From an uncultured Verrucomicrobiales bacterium (GTDB lineage: Bacteria > Verrucomicrobiota > Verrucomicrobiia > Verrucomicrobiales > DEV007), in the NCBI GenBank assembly GCA_937893785.1, contig CALCSP010000416.1:1-5993 (forward strand): a DNA stretch of 5,993 nt. Reading direction: 5' to 3'. Position 1 is the stretch's first letter, and each line of letters begins with the position of its first letter. The notes under the pieces were generated by a model that saw only the letters and a list, made by a program, of their open reading frames with translations, ran no database searches and had not been told where the DNA came from. Position numbers and translations under genes: made by a program. This document shows positions 5,795-5,993 of the stretch, one piece after another.

Positions 5795-5993
5795 ATGCCA
5801 AAGAAGAGGGCCCGCAATTCCTCACGACTGCGAACCACCACCTCGCTTTCGCGTCCGCGTGCCGCTGCACGTGAAGCGCGCACCATCCCCTTAATCTGGC
5901 TCAAGGCTGGAATTGCCATCCTTCTGCTGCCACTTTGCGTAGTAGCAACCAAAACCTTCCTTGAGGCATTCAGCGAAACCTCGGCCAGCACCC
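5795..5993 (+). CDS. Unidentified membrane protein, N-terminal fragment cut by the window edge
   Basis: An open frame begins at the ATG at 5795, 22 bases after the efp stop codon on the same strand, and stays open for 66 codons to the window end. The first 30 residues are strongly basic (starting MPKKRARNSSRLR, with ten Lys or Arg in total). They are followed by a hydrophobic stretch of about 21 residues (31-51, IPLIWLKAGIAILLLPLCVV) that looks like a membrane anchor or uncleaved signal segment. The positive-inside rule predicts a cytoplasmic N-terminus. No Shine-Dalgarno sequence is visible, as for the other genes here. Close spacing suggests co-transcription with efp. I do not recognise the family: the visible part contains no domain, only basic tail plus membrane segment. 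A minus-strand frame covering the same bases also runs antisense through efp and is much less plausible. Confidence 0.65.
   Translation, partial: MPKKRARNSSRLRTTTSLSRPRAAAREARTIPLIWLKAGIAILLLPLCVVATKTFLEAFSETSAST

Noticed and set aside
5623..5991. Minus-strand open frame of 122 codons at the right edge
   Set aside because: It runs antisense through the conserved C-terminal domain of efp, and the plus-strand frame from 5795 has a far more protein-like layout (basic tail plus membrane segment).
1..5993. CRISPR array, tRNA or rRNA gene, insertion sequence, or defence or secondary-metabolite cassette
   Set aside because: I found no spaced repeats, cloverleaf-like sequence, transposase motif or long terminal inverted repeats; nearly all of the window is accounted for by housekeeping and envelope genes.

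Overview
The window looks like chromosomal DNA from a Gram-negative bacterium. It holds the 3' part of lpxK (lipid A 4'-kinase) and a complete KpsF/KdsD-type arabinose-5-phosphate isomerase gene, both belonging to Kdo-lipid A synthesis, plus a GT4 sugar transferase. Base composition is moderate (roughly half G+C). None of the five usable start codons has a clear Shine-Dalgarno sequence. Gene order and protein style suggest a lineage such as Verrucomicrobiota (Opitutae-like), but that is an impression from memory and not the result of a search.

Layout, left to right: lpxK (+, 5' end cut off by the window edge) runs convergently into tsf. On the minus strand, read right to left, are a GT4 glycosyltransferase (4012-2807), rpsB (2544-1822) and tsf (1695-820). 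The 262-base gap before rpsB carries a consensus-like sigma-70 promoter, a perfect 12-base palindrome just upstream of it, and a leader of about 140 nt that can fold into several hairpins. Divergent from the glycosyltransferase is kdsD/kpsF (+, 4131-5102), followed by efp (+, 5212-5772). Last comes the 5' end of an unidentified gene for a protein with a basic N-terminus and one membrane segment (+, from 5795, cut by the right edge).

The genes fall into two themes. One is translation: ribosomal protein S2, EF-Ts and EF-P. The other is the cell envelope: LpxK phosphorylates the lipid A precursor, KdsD makes the arabinose 5-phosphate from which Kdo is built, and the glycosyltransferase probably adds a sugar to a surface polysaccharide or LPS. 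The usual rpsB-tsf-pyrH-frr order stops after tsf here.

I found no mobile element, CRISPR array, tRNA, rRNA or defence-like cassette, and no sign of a novel multi-gene system. The most interesting material is non-coding: the structured rpsB leader, and an AAACGTTT palindrome core in the promoter regions of both rpsB and efp.
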